Part shown: piece by piece, positions 45,928-56,127 of the stretch
Position numbering within the stretch: position 1 is the stretch's first letter
How the letters are laid out: each line of letters opens with the position of its first letter
Source of the DNA: Shewanella violacea DSS12
GTDB taxonomy: Bacteria; Pseudomonadota; Gammaproteobacteria; Enterobacterales; Shewanellaceae
Direction of reading: 5' to 3'
Length of the DNA: 64,000 nucleotides
NCBI RefSeq assembly: GCF_000091325.1
Contig: NC_014012.1
Location: 3,061,313 to 3,125,312 of the forward strand
Made by a program: the position numbers and the translations under genes
The notes under the pieces: generated by a model
Database searches by the model: none
What the model was told of the DNA's origin: nothing
Seen by the model: only the letters and a program-made list of their open reading frames with translations

Positions 45928-46821
45928 TTAATTTGGCAAGATTCTATCGACTTCAATACAGCTGTCGAAGTCTCGCAAATCACATCCCTTGTTGTACCAT
46001 TTGGCTTCACTATCACCTTCAGACATCTGGCCAGCCCTACGACATCCTGAGAGATCACCGAATTCACACGCACGTCCATAATAGAGTATAGCGCCGACGG
46101 TATCCTTGAAACGCTCCACAGCTTTCCATGCAAATTGATAACAAGCAGAAGCGTCATCATTCATGCAGCAATCCTGATACTGGCTAACCAAGTGCCTAGG
46201 GTATTTAGCTTCATCAAGGGCACACACTTGAGTGATCTTGGCAGGTTTTGTGGGGGCATTCATCACTAGGAAGCTTTGACTGACTATCTCAGTGCCCTTT
46301 TCGAGTACTGATAATGTCCATTTACCTGAAACTAGCTCAGATTCTGATTCAAAATTCCAAATAACATAGTTAGGTCTGCCAAAATAGACAACATCTTGCC
46401 AGCTCGATTCGGTCGTCACAGTCCCATCAGAGGCTTTCATTGCAGGGTGTTTGACTATAACAGTGACAGGCAATTGTCTAGGCATATCAAGCTGTATCTT
46501 TCCTGCTAGCTTAGTCTTTTTGATCATATTCACCGCAACTGAAGCGGTATAAGTGTAACCAAATCCGCTACCCAATTTGGGTGCAATAGGAAAGCTTGGA
46601 GTGATATCGAACCCAACAAGGGTGCCATTGTTTTTTATTGGAGTAGCCTGGCCCTTAGCATCGATTTTGGCATTGATTCCAACGCTATGCTCGATGGACG
46701 ATTCAGTCACATCCTCAGTAGATGCAGACTCATTGGGGATATTGGTACACGCTGGTAAACTTAACAGACAGATAACTGAACATATTTGTGCAAACTTCAT
46801 ACTATTCATTACTTTAGACAT
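45928..46821 (-). CDS. Unknown lipoprotein with DUF3859-like and Cys-rich C-terminal regions
   Basis: 297 residues. A lipoprotein signal ends at LPAC (Cys at ~25, counted from the first ATG); starts at 46809 and 46800 are equally possible, the latter giving a neat MKFAQICSVICLLSLPAC leader. Residues ~45-195 are a beta domain (GKWTLSVLEKGTEIVSQSF) of a type seen as DUF3859. The last ~90 residues are Cys-rich and helical (CCMNDDASACYQFAW, ACEFGDLSGCRRAG, KGCDLRDFDSC), like Sel1/Cys-rich helical repeats. Outer-membrane anchoring is likely; the function is unknown. Confidence 0.8.
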   Translation of the reverse strand: MSKVMNSMKFAQICSVICLLSLPACTNIPNESASTEDVTESSIEHSVGINAKIDAKGQATPIKNNGTLVGFDITPSFPIAPKLGSGFGYTYTASVAVNMIKKTKLAGKIQLDMPRQLPVTVIVKHPAMKASDGTVTTESSWQDVVYFGRPNYVIWNFESESELVSGKWTLSVLEKGTEIVSQSFLVMNAPTKPAKITQVCALDEAKYPRHLVSQYQDCCMNDDASACYQFAWKAVERFKDTVGAILYYGRACEFGDLSGCRRAGQMSEGDSEAKWYNKGCDLRDFDSCIEVDRILPN

Positions 46822-46918
46822 TTAAAAGCAGGCATAATACTGAACTAAATGTGCACAAACAAGATACTTTACCATTACAAATTACAACAAGGAGACGGAG
46901 ATCACATCAAGCATATAA

Positions 46919-47404
46919 CTATTCTAGTACACAGATTTTTTCCATGATGAAGTTGGTTAGGTGTTGATCTTTAACGGTTACTAATTGTTCTACAAGGACA
47001 ATAAAACCAAAATGTTCGAAGAAGGGTCTTGCCGTGATGCTGACATGGGAATAAAGACGTGTGATCCCATTAGCTTGGCCTTCGTGAATCAAGGCTTGCA
47101 TTAATGCTTTACCTATACCTTGGCCCTGATGATCAAGATGACAGAAAAAATGGTCAATATAGCCATCACTCTGCAAGTCGGCGAAACCTAGCAGCTTGCC
47201 ATCTGATTCGGCAATGAAAGGGTTCATGGCTAGTATACGTTCAGGCCAGGTATCTGGCATAATTTGTGTTGGTGCCCAAGCGGATACTTGGCTTTGAGTG
47301 TAATCTCTGATATTAATTTTGTGAATGGTATCGTATTTGATCTTCCACAGGACGACTGAATCATTAGATTGTTCAGCGTGATTAAATTTACGAATCTGTA
47401 TCAT
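46919..47404 (-). CDS. GNAT N-acetyltransferase
   Basis: 161 residues. The acetyl-CoA loop is HQGQGIGKALMQALI, followed by LYSHVSITARPFFEHFGF, a block of the YafP/ElaA-like group. Substrate unknown. AGGGC stands before the ATG. Single gene in a group of minus-strand genes. Confidence 0.85.
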   Translation of the reverse strand: MIQIRKFNHAEQSNDSVVLWKIKYDTIHKINIRDYTQSQVSAWAPTQIMPDTWPERILAMNPFIAESDGKLLGFADLQSDGYIDHFFCHLDHQGQGIGKALMQALIHEGQANGITRLYSHVSITARPFFEHFGFIVLVEQLVTVKDQHLTNFIMEKICVLE

Positions 47405-47479
47405 GCCAGCCCTATACGGTTATTGTATGCCTAATGAACGCAATATAATAACCGAAAGGACTCACATTAGCAGGAAGAG

Positions 47480-47827
47480 TTAGTCCGCTAACCAATCATC
47501 TATTGCTTTGCGCTTACGCTGCTTAATATCACGACGTATCTCATCGCGAGGGTCCAGTTTATCTTTTGCCCTACTTATCTTTCTAGATGCATTGCTCTCC
47601 ATTCTATCCAGTTTCTTATTGACATAAGTACCATCGGCTAGATCCCGAGCATTGTCTGAGGCTCTATTGACCTTATTCTTAGTCTGATTGTATTCGCGCT
47701 TATACTTATACTTGTTATCTTTGATGTCTCGATTCATGCGTACTGCATCTTTCAATAAGTTTTGCGCATGCAAATTTGGTGAGAATACAAACACTGACAT
47801 CAAGGCCATAACGACTAATTTTTTCAT
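47480..47827 (-). CDS. Small basic secreted protein of unknown function
   Basis: 115 residues with a Sec signal peptide (MKKLVVMALMSVFVFSP...LHAQ). The mature part is highly charged, Lys/Arg/Asp-rich and probably helical (KYKYKREYNQTKNKVNR, DEIRRDIKQRKRKAIDDWL). GGAAG precedes the ATG. No family recognised; a periplasmic coiled structural protein is a guess. Confidence 0.75.
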   Translation of the reverse strand: MKKLVVMALMSVFVFSPNLHAQNLLKDAVRMNRDIKDNKYKYKREYNQTKNKVNRASDNARDLADGTYVNKKLDRMESNASRKISRAKDKLDPRDEIRRDIKQRKRKAIDDWLAD

Positions 47828-48151
47828 AAATAATGACTTCCATAAGATTTATCTAGGGATTATCCCCCTCCATCTCCTGTAAATGAACACTAGTTGATGC
47901 ATTTAGGTTATTAACAAAACGAATGAACTGAGTAAATGCAATTAGTCTTACTAGGAAAACCACTAAACAGCTTGCATGCAGACGCGATACATTTTGTATC
48001 AAATGAGGTTTGAATTGTTACATATATAAGCGTTAAATCCCTTTAGTCAAAAACATCAATTTTTAAACCTTTTCGCTACACTAGCTTCGGATAATTTAAC
48101 AACCGCTAATAATAAAACAGTAAGGCCCTGTATTTATTAAACTTAATTTAT

Positions 48152-48168
48152 TGGCATGGCTTGTGCTT
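48152..48168 (+). promoter_or_regulatory. Sigma-54 promoter of the RND efflux operon
   Basis: TGGCATGGCTTGTGCTT has GG-N10-GC spacing (48153-48154 and 48165-48166) and matches the extended consensus at all but two positions. Transcription would start near 48178, ~30 nt before the adaptor ATG. The rest of the 47828-48208 gap is AT-rich and holds no gene I can see; an activator site was not identified. Confidence 0.65.
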
Positions 48169-48208
48169 AGTTAGTGGTAATTGGAATAAGTAACTTAGGT
48201 ATTTTTAC

Positions 48209-49336
48209 ATGGACTTTTTAAATACACCCACTGACATTCAAGTAACTCACTCTCACAAAACAGGGATTAAGACTCACCCACTCAAAGGTTTCAAATTTGC
48301 ACTGCCTCTACTTCTGGTATCTGTACTCTCGGCTTGTGGCGGTGAGGAACCTATAAAAGAAGAGGAGAAATATGCAGTCCCGGTAGAAACTACCACTGTG
48401 ATTCAGGGGGATGTGTCTTCTTTCTACAGCACAACAGCCACACTGGAAGCCCCAGAAGAAGCCAAGGTGGTCACTCGTATCGCAGGCTTAATTGAAATCA
48501 TCAAGGTGGAAGAGGGTGACAGAGTCACTAAGGGTCAACTGCTGGCGGTGATCGATGCTAAGAGACAGAGATATGATCTGGCCCGCTCACAGGCCGAAGT
48601 GCAAATAATCGAGCAGGAACTCAACCGTCTAAAGAAGATGGGCAATAGGCAGTTTATCAGCGCTGACTCTATGGCTAAGCTTGAATACAACCTGCAGGCC
48701 GCTACTGCTAAGCGCGACCTAGCGAGTCTTCAGGTCGAAGAGAGCATGGTTCGCTCCCCTATCGACGGTGTTGTCGCCACTCGCTTCGTTAAAAAAGGCA
48801 ATATGGCAAAAGAGTTTGACGAGCTGTTTTACATAGTGAATCAAGACGAGCTCCACGGTATCGTCCATCTGCCGGAGCAGCAACTTCAGAGTTTACGTCT
48901 GGGTCAGGATGCACAAGTGTTCGCCAATAAACATTCCCAAAATACGGTTCATGCCAAAGTATTACGCATCAGTCCCATTGTCGATGCCAAGAGTGGCACC
49001 TTCAAAGTTACCCTATCTGTACCCAATGACGATGGGAAGCTCAAAGCCGGCATGTTTACCCGAGTAGAGCTCAGGTATGACACTCACAATAATGTGATCA
49101 CAGTTCCCTATAACGCTGTGGTCAATCAAGATAATCAATTTTCACTTTATGTCATCGACGGAACCAATGTTAATCGCCGTGAAGTCTCTCTGGGTTATCG
49201 TGAAGCCGACACCGTAGAGATCATCTCCGGCATCAAACCTGGTGAGCAGATAGTGATCCGCGGTCAGCACAATTTAAAAGATCAGTCCCTTGTAGAAGTG
49301 ATCACTGCATTAGATCTTGCCTCAGTCGAGAAGTAA
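48209..49336 (+). CDS. RND efflux periplasmic adaptor (membrane-fusion) lipoprotein
   Basis: 375 residues. A lipobox LSAC places the lipidated Cys at 43, after an unusually long ~27-residue N-region, so the true start could be later although no ATG offers it. The barrel-sandwich (VVTRIAGLIEIIKVEEGDRV...GQLLAVID), coiled-coil hairpin and beta-barrel domain (LKAGMFTRVELRYD) are those of HlyD/AcrA-type adaptors. It links two inner-membrane pumps encoded next to an outer-membrane channel encoded elsewhere. Confidence 0.93.
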   Translation: MDFLNTPTDIQVTHSHKTGIKTHPLKGFKFALPLLLVSVLSACGGEEPIKEEEKYAVPVETTTVIQGDVSSFYSTTATLEAPEEAKVVTRIAGLIEIIKVEEGDRVTKGQLLAVIDAKRQRYDLARSQAEVQIIEQELNRLKKMGNRQFISADSMAKLEYNLQAATAKRDLASLQVEESMVRSPIDGVVATRFVKKGNMAKEFDELFYIVNQDELHGIVHLPEQQLQSLRLGQDAQVFANKHSQNTVHAKVLRISPIVDAKSGTFKVTLSVPNDDGKLKAGMFTRVELRYDTHNNVITVPYNAVVNQDNQFSLYVIDGTNVNRREVSLGYREADTVEIISGIKPGEQIVIRGQHNLKDQSLVEVITALDLASVEK

Positions 49337-49349
49337 AGGAAGCCGAACT

Positions 49350-52300
49350 ATGTCTATAATAACAACATCGGTAAGACGCCCAGTCACAGTATGGATGTTC
49401 ATGTTGGCAGTCGTCCTGTTCGGCATGGTGGGTTTCTCACGCTTAGCAGTCAAACTTCTGCCTGACTTGAGCTACCCTACTATCACAATACGAACTCTGT
49501 ATGTGGGCGCGGCGCCAGTCGAAATAGAGCAGCTAGTCTCTAAACCCATCGAAGAAGCGGCGGGTATCGTAAAAGGCTTAAGAAAAATCAGTTCGATATC
49601 ACGCTCAGGTATGTCAGATGTGGTACTTGAGTTCGAATGGGGCACAGACATGGACATGGCCAGTCTGGATGTCCGGGAAAAACTGGACACCATCATCTTG
49701 CCTCTCGATGTGAAGAAGCCATTACTGCTTAGATTTAATCCAAACCTTGATCCTATCGTCCGCCTCGCCTTATCGGTTCCCGATGCCAGCGATAACGAAC
49801 TCAAGCAGATGCGCACTTACGCCGAAGAGGAATTAAAACGCCAACTCGAATCCTTAACCGGTGTAGCAGCAGTTAGACTCTCAGGCGGTCTCCAGCAAGA
49901 AGTGCACATACTACTCAATCAAGAAAAGCTCACTCAGCTCAATCTTAACGCCGATAAAATACGTAAGCGTATCGCCGAAGAAAATATTAACCTGTCTGCC
50001 GGTAAAGTGGTCCAGGGAGATAAAGAGTACTTGGTGCGCACCCTTAATCAGTTCAATTCTCTGGAAGAGCTGGGTCAGATCATAGTGTATCGCGACGCTC
50101 AGACCTTAGTCAGACTGTTCGAGGTTGCCGAAGTGGTCGACGCTCATAAGGAACGTAACGATATCACCCGCATTGGCGATCAGGAATCTATCGAGCTGGC
50201 TATCTATAAGGAAGGCGACGCTAATACCGTTGCTGTAGCCAGGAAAGTCAACGCTGCGATTAAGCAGCTAAATGATAATCAGGTCAAATCTGAGTTAACC
50301 GTTATCTATGATCAATCTGAGTTTATTGAGAGTGCAGTAAGTGAAGTCACATCTTCCGCACTGATAGGCAGCTTGCTTTCTATGTTGGTCATCTATCTAT
50401 TTTTAAAAGATATAATTCCCACCTTGATCATCTCTATCTCGATTCCTTTCTCGGTAATCGCCACATTTAATATGATGTATTTTGCCGATATTAGCTTAAA
50501 CATCATGTCACTGGGAGGAATCGCACTGGCTGTGGGATTGCTGGTCGACAACGCTATTGTGGTACTCGAAAACATAGATCGCTGCCGCTCCCTTGGCATG
50601 AGTAAGCTCGAAGCCGCTGTGACCGGTACTAAAGAAGTCTCTGGGGCAATATTTGCTTCAACCCTAACCACACTCGCCGTCTTTGTTCCTTTGGTCTTCG
50701 TCGATGGTGTTGCCGGAGCCCTGTTTTCAGATCAAGCTTTGACTGTTACCTTCGCCCTGTTAGCTTCACTGCTCGTGGCACTCACCACCATTCCCATGTT
50801 AGCGTCTCGTGAAGGCATAAAGTCTCTGCCTCCACTACTGGCGAAAGAGAAGAAGCTAGCACCTGAGACTAAAATAGGTAAGTTGAAACACTACAGCGCC
50901 ACGGTTTTCTCTTTCCCGTTTATCGTCTTGTTCAGTTACTTACCCAGTGCCCTATTAACCTTAGCACTTATGTTCGGCCGCCTGCTGTCTTGGTTCACCG
51001 GACTGTTTATGCGCCCACTAAGCCAAGGATTCAACTGGTGTTACCATAAACTTGAAGCTATCTATCATCTCCTGCTCGCCTTGGCGCTTAGATTCAGAGT
51101 CATGACTCTGTCTATCGCCATCCTGATCACCTTAGGCGCGGCCTCCTTAGTGCCTAAATTGGGCATGGAGCTTATTCCACCAATGAATCAAGGTGAATTC
51201 TATGTCGAAATCCTCCTTCCCCCAGGAACCGAGGTATCAGAAACAGACAAGATACTGCGTCGACTCGCCCTGTCGATAAAAGGCAGAGAAGATGTTAAAC
51301 ATGCCTATAGCCAGGCGGGAAGTGGTGGCTTAATGACATCAGATACTTCTCGTGGCGGTGAAAATTGGGGGCGCTTACAGGTAGTACTAACAGATCCAGA
51401 TGCCTTCGATGCAGTGGCATCTGTGCTACGTACCACATCCATGCGTATTCCTGAATTGGAAGCTCAAATACAACACCCAGAGCTCTTTAGTTTCAAGACT
51501 CCACTGGAAATTGAGCTGATTGGTTATGATCTAACTCAATTGAAGCAAACGGCTAATGACTTAGTCGACGCCTTGTCAGAGTCAGACCGCTTTGCAGATC
51601 TCAAATCCAGCTTAAGAGATGGCCAACCTGAAATCAGTATTCGCTTCGATCATCAGCGCTTGGCGGCATTGGGGATGGACGCACCTACCGTGGCGAATCG
51701 TATCGCTCAGCGAATTGGTGGTACCGTTGCCAGCCAATATACGGTGAGAGATCGTAAAGTCGATATTCTGGTCAGAAGTGAGCTAGATGAGCGCGACCAG
51801 ATAAGCGATATTGGCGCCATGATCATCAACCCGGATAGCAGTCACCCCATAGCACTCAGCGCTGTTGCCGATGTGACACTCAAATTGGGCCCCTCGGCAA
51901 TCAATCGTATCAGTCAGCAAAGAGTCGCCATCGTCTCGGCAAACTTAGCCTATGGCGATCTCAACGAAGCCGTATTGGAAGCGAGAAACATCTTAGCCAA
52001 GCAGACACTACCGACTTCGATTCAAGCCAGATTTGGTGGTCAGAATGAGGAGATGGAACACTCATTCCAGTCACTGCAGATAGCTTTAGTGTTAGCCATA
52101 TTCTTAGTCTATCTGGTCATGGCCAGCCAGTTTGAGTCTCTGCTTCACCCTCTACTAATTCTGATTGCCGTGCCTATGGCGGTCGGTGGCAGTGTATTGG
52201 GATTATTTATCACCGGCACTCATTTGAGTGTAGTGGTGTTCATCGGACTCATCATGTTGGCCGGCATAGTGGTTAACAATGCCATCGTACTGGTGGATCG

Positions 52301-52619
52301 CATTAATCAGCTACGTCAAGAGGGTAAAGAGAAGATGGCGGCCATATCAGAAGCTGCCAAGTCTCGTTTACGTCCCATTATAATGACCACAATGACCACG
52401 GCCTTAGGCCTGTCTCCCATGGCCTTCGGCCTAGGCGATGGCTCAGAGGTCCGCGCACCTATGGCAATTACGGTAATATTTGGTCTTATCTTATCGACCC
52501 TACTCACCTTAGTGGTGATACCTGTGCTCTATGCCCTATTCGATCGCAAACAATATGCATCGGCTGAGACCAAAGATATTCAAGCAACACAGCTCGTAAA
52601 TGAAGGAGGTCAGGGATGA
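49350..52619 (+). CDS. RND efflux permease, first of two
   Basis: 1089 residues from the ATG at 49350 with AAGGAAG eight bases upstream; the frame from 49317 overlaps the adaptor end and is not needed. Twelve membrane helices in two repeats and two large periplasmic loops; GLLVDNAIVVLENIDRCR holds the proton-relay aspartate. About 60 extra residues in the middle (~485-560) make it longer than AcrB. It overlaps the second pump by ATGA. Confidence 0.95.
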   Translation: MSIITTSVRRPVTVWMFMLAVVLFGMVGFSRLAVKLLPDLSYPTITIRTLYVGAAPVEIEQLVSKPIEEAAGIVKGLRKISSISRSGMSDVVLEFEWGTDMDMASLDVREKLDTIILPLDVKKPLLLRFNPNLDPIVRLALSVPDASDNELKQMRTYAEEELKRQLESLTGVAAVRLSGGLQQEVHILLNQEKLTQLNLNADKIRKRIAEENINLSAGKVVQGDKEYLVRTLNQFNSLEELGQIIVYRDAQTLVRLFEVAEVVDAHKERNDITRIGDQESIELAIYKEGDANTVAVARKVNAAIKQLNDNQVKSELTVIYDQSEFIESAVSEVTSSALIGSLLSMLVIYLFLKDIIPTLIISISIPFSVIATFNMMYFADISLNIMSLGGIALAVGLLVDNAIVVLENIDRCRSLGMSKLEAAVTGTKEVSGAIFASTLTTLAVFVPLVFVDGVAGALFSDQALTVTFALLASLLVALTTIPMLASREGIKSLPPLLAKEKKLAPETKIGKLKHYSATVFSFPFIVLFSYLPSALLTLALMFGRLLSWFTGLFMRPLSQGFNWCYHKLEAIYHLLLALALRFRVMTLSIAILITLGAASLVPKLGMELIPPMNQGEFYVEILLPPGTEVSETDKILRRLALSIKGREDVKHAYSQAGSGGLMTSDTSRGGENWGRLQVVLTDPDAFDAVASVLRTTSMRIPELEAQIQHPELFSFKTPLEIELIGYDLTQLKQTANDLVDALSESDRFADLKSSLRDGQPEISIRFDHQRLAALGMDAPTVANRIAQRIGGTVASQYTVRDRKVDILVRSELDERDQISDIGAMIINPDSSHPIALSAVADVTLKLGPSAINRISQQRVAIVSANLAYGDLNEAVLEARNILAKQTLPTSIQARFGGQNEEMEHSFQSLQIALVLAIFLVYLVMASQFESLLHPLLILIAVPMAVGGSVLGLFITGTHLSVVVFIGLIMLAGIVVNNAIVLVDRINQLRQEGKEKMAAISEAAKSRLRPIIMTTMTTALGLSPMAFGLGDGSEVRAPMAITVIFGLILSTLLTLVVIPVLYALFDRKQYASAETKDIQATQLVNEGGQG

Positions 52620-55600
52620 ACCTCACCCAATTAGCCATTTCAAGGCCAGTAACCACCAGCATGTTTTTCGTCGCCATTCTATTGTTCGGTTTGGCTTCGA
52701 GTCGCTTGCTGCCTCTGGAGATGTTTCCAGGCATAGATATGCCTCAAGTAAACATAGAGGTACCTTATAAGGGCTCGACTCCAGCCGAAGTCGAGCGTGA
52801 TATCACCCGTATTTTGGAGGAGTCATTAGCCACCATGAGTGGAATTGAAGAGATGAGATCCAACTCTTCACAAAATGGCGCCGAGATTGAGCTGAGGATG
52901 AAGTGGGGAGCGAACGTCGCCACTAAAAGCTTAGAGGCCAGAGAAAAAATTGATGCCGTGAGACACCTGCTACCAAAAGATGTTGAACGTGTGTTTATTA
53001 GGCAGTTCTCAACCGCAGATATGCCTGTGCTTAATTTAAGAATCTCCAGTGATCGAGAGCTATCTGGCGCATTTGACCTACTGGATAAACAGCTAAAACG
53101 TCCGTTAGAGCGAGTCGAAGGTGTGTCTCAGGTGACGCTATACGGCGTCGAACAGAAACAGATTGAGATCAGGATCAATGCCGATAAGTTGTCGGCCAGT
53201 GGGATCTCTATCCCCTATCTCCAACAACGTCTGCAACAAGAGAACTTTATCGTCAGCGCGGGGATCTTGAGAGCCAACTCGCGAGTCTATCAGGTCTCTC
53301 CTAAGGGAGAATTTAGAAACCTTGATGATATCAACGCCGTAGTAATTAAGCCTGGTATCACACTTGGCGATATCGCCACTATCAGCTTCTCGCTTCCCGA
53401 GCGTTTAGATGGCAGACACTTAGATAAAAACTACGCGGTAGGCTTAGACGTTTTCAAGGAGTCTGGCGCTAATCTGGTTGACGTGTCGGCGAGAGTGATG
53501 AAGGTCATCGAGGCCGCCAAACAAGATGAGCAGTTTGACGGCATCAAGTTGTTCGTCATGGAAGATCAGGCCTATGGGGTCACATCCTCACTGAACGACC
53601 TCTTGACCGCTGGTCTCATCGGTGGCCTGCTGTCTTTTGCTGTCCTGTATCTGTTTCTGAGAAACCTGAAGATGACTTTAGTGGTGGTAACTTCGGTGCC
53701 CATCTCTATCTGCATGACATTGGCCGCCATGTATCTGTTAGGTTATAGCCTCAACATTCTGTCCATGATGGGCTTGTTACTCGCCGTCGGCATGCTTATT
53801 GATAATGCCGTAGTAGTCACCGAGAGTGTGTTACAGGAGAAACAAGCTAAGGGCTCAAGCTCCAGCAAAGAATCTAATTCCGCGGTACTGACAGGGGTGA
53901 ACAAGGTGTCACTGGCGGTCCTTGCCGGTACGCTCACTACTGCCATTGTATTTTTGCCCAATATCTTCGGGGTAAAAGTTCAATTGACCATCTTCCTTGA
54001 GCATGTGGCCATCGCTATCTGCATCTCGCTGGCAGCTTCACTACTGGTAGCAAAAACCTTACTGCCACTTATGCTCAGTAAGATGAACATAGAGGTCGAA
54101 ACTAAGGAGAAAGAGAGCAAACTCCAAACCTACTATCACAGGAGCTTGGATTGGATCTTAACCAGGCCACGTACCTCAGGTGTGATATCTCTCATTATTT
54201 TGGCATCCACCGCCCTGCCCTTAAGCATGGTCAATCAAGATCAGTCCGATGGCGAGGGCAACAATAAACTCTACATCAACTATCAGGTTGAAGGTCGACA
54301 TAATCTCGACGTCACCGAGGCGATGATCAATAAGATGGAGACCTATCTCTATGCCAATAAAGATAAATTCCATATCGACTCTGTCTATAGCTACTACTCT
54401 CCCGACCGCGGCCAATCGACCCTGATCCTGAAACAAGATACCCAAGTCGACATGAAGGATCTAAAGAAAATCATACGTGAAGGCTTCCCTAAGTTTTCCA
54501 TCGCCAAGCCACAGTTTGGTTGGGGCGGCGGTAACAACGGCTTAAGAGTCACCCTGACCGGGCGTTCCACCGGTGAGCTTATCGAGATAAGTAACCGAGT
54601 TATCCCGCTTCTGTCTGAGATTGAAGGCTTAACGGATGTGAGATCAGAACTCAGTGGTGCCCAGCAGGAGGTGGTGATCCAGATTGACAGGCAAATGGCC
54701 GCCAGACTCGATCTCAAGCTTAACGAAATAGCTTCCAGTATATCTATGGCCTTAAGAGGCAGCCAACTTAGATCTTTTCGTCATGACCCTAATGGCGAGT
54801 TGCGTATCCAGATGTCCTTCGAGCAAGAATGGCGCTTGTCTTTGGAGAGATTAAAACAGCTACCTGTGATCAGAATCGATAATCGGGTGTATACCTTAGA
54901 TAGCTTAGCGAGTATCACCATCTCGCCAAGATTCGATACCATTCGCCACTATGATAGACAGACGGCCTTGTCTATTGGCGCGAACTTAGATGATCTCACC
55001 ACAGAAGAGGCACAGAAAAAGATCACTCAAGTGATGGAAACCGTGAGTTTCCCTGCAGGATATGGCTATTCACTCAGAGGAGGCTTCGAGAAACAAGATG
55101 AAGATCAGGCTGTGATGGCGACTAACATGTTGCTGGCCTTGGCCATGATTTACATAGTCATGGCGGCGCTGTTCGAATCTTTACTGCTACCGACAGCTAT
55201 CATCACCTCGATCCTGTTTTCCATCACAGGCGTATTCTGGGGCTTACTATTTACCGGCACGCCCATGGGCGTCATGGTCATGATAGGCATATTGATCTTA
55301 ATGGGAATCGTGGTTAACAATGGCATAGTGCTTGTGGATCAGATAAACCAGAAAGAGCCTGCACTCGACAAGCTATCGGGAGAAATCAGTCAGGTGTGTA
55401 TTTCGCGCCTTCGCCCTGTGCTTATGACAGTGGGCACTACGGTACTCGGTTTACTGCCCCTAGCACTGGGTGATACTCAACTCGGTGGCGGCGGGCCATC
55501 ATATTCACCCATGGCCATTGCTATCATAAGCGGCTTAACATTTTCTACCGTCACCAGTCTTTATCTGGTGCCATTGTGTTATCAGGCGTTATATCGAATG

Positions 55601-55672
55601 CGCTATAATGCAGCCGTACGCTTAGGTCGTGCCAACAGTATCACCAGAAAACTCATGCCATGGGCTTACTAA
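52616..55672 (+). CDS. RND efflux permease, second of two
   Basis: 1018 residues, with the same layout as its neighbour but clearly a different sequence; helix-4 motif AVGMLIDNAVVVTE. Its ATG overlaps the upstream stop (ATGA), so the two pumps are coupled. Pairs of this kind can form mixed trimers, as MdtB and MdtC do, sharing one adaptor. No tolC-like gene is in the operon, so substrate and channel are open. Confidence 0.95.
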   Translation: MNLTQLAISRPVTTSMFFVAILLFGLASSRLLPLEMFPGIDMPQVNIEVPYKGSTPAEVERDITRILEESLATMSGIEEMRSNSSQNGAEIELRMKWGANVATKSLEAREKIDAVRHLLPKDVERVFIRQFSTADMPVLNLRISSDRELSGAFDLLDKQLKRPLERVEGVSQVTLYGVEQKQIEIRINADKLSASGISIPYLQQRLQQENFIVSAGILRANSRVYQVSPKGEFRNLDDINAVVIKPGITLGDIATISFSLPERLDGRHLDKNYAVGLDVFKESGANLVDVSARVMKVIEAAKQDEQFDGIKLFVMEDQAYGVTSSLNDLLTAGLIGGLLSFAVLYLFLRNLKMTLVVVTSVPISICMTLAAMYLLGYSLNILSMMGLLLAVGMLIDNAVVVTESVLQEKQAKGSSSSKESNSAVLTGVNKVSLAVLAGTLTTAIVFLPNIFGVKVQLTIFLEHVAIAICISLAASLLVAKTLLPLMLSKMNIEVETKEKESKLQTYYHRSLDWILTRPRTSGVISLIILASTALPLSMVNQDQSDGEGNNKLYINYQVEGRHNLDVTEAMINKMETYLYANKDKFHIDSVYSYYSPDRGQSTLILKQDTQVDMKDLKKIIREGFPKFSIAKPQFGWGGGNNGLRVTLTGRSTGELIEISNRVIPLLSEIEGLTDVRSELSGAQQEVVIQIDRQMAARLDLKLNEIASSISMALRGSQLRSFRHDPNGELRIQMSFEQEWRLSLERLKQLPVIRIDNRVYTLDSLASITISPRFDTIRHYDRQTALSIGANLDDLTTEEAQKKITQVMETVSFPAGYGYSLRGGFEKQDEDQAVMATNMLLALAMIYIVMAALFESLLLPTAIITSILFSITGVFWGLLFTGTPMGVMVMIGILILMGIVVNNGIVLVDQINQKEPALDKLSGEISQVCISRLRPVLMTVGTTVLGLLPLALGDTQLGGGGPSYSPMAIAIISGLTFSTVTSLYLVPLCYQALYRMRYNAAVRLGRANSITRKLMPWAY

Positions 55673-55778
55673 GCTGAATATGCATAACGTAAGTGGCTGC
55701 TATTAGCAGCCCTATACCATCCGGTGCACTCTAAGCTGCATATGCATAAATACAACAGGGGCTGCTATTTGCGGTCCT
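55670..55778. repeat. 62-bp direct repeat at the 3' end of the RND operon
   Basis: The stop region TAAGCTGAATATGCATAA and the following hairpin GGCTGC-TATTA-GCAGCC (55695-55711, probably the terminator) recur 62 bp further on as TAAGCTGCATATGCATAA and a degraded GGCTGC...GCGGTCC. The second copy is diverged. Confidence 0.8.
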
Positions 55779-55994
55779 TGCTTATATCGCAAGCTTGCTC
55801 ACTCAAATATGTCTTGAGCCTAATCTAAAGTTTGATTCACGCCATGTATGGAAATTACACCATATGTATAGAGGGAGATAGGATAGCTTTTAATGAGTAC
55901 AGGCAGATTTTGCAAGAATACTGGGCGCAGTTAAGCCCTGTTCCTTCTGCTGTAAAGCTGATATATAAAACAGCAACAAAATGCTAGATGTGAA

Positions 55995-56057
55995 AAGTAA
56001 GAAGTAAGAAGTAAGAAGTAAGAAGTAAGAAGTAAGAAGTAAGAAGTAAGAAGTAAG
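55995..56057. repeat. 7-bp tandem repeat, 9 copies
   Basis: AAGTAAG is repeated nine times without change in a convergent gap. The rest of the gap (55779-56127) has no gene that I can see. Confidence 0.95.
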
Positions 56058-56127
56058 CCAGCATGGCATTCAACATAATCAGAGATAAACCATGCGAATG
56101 ACATTAGCCCCTAACACTAGCTGAAGC

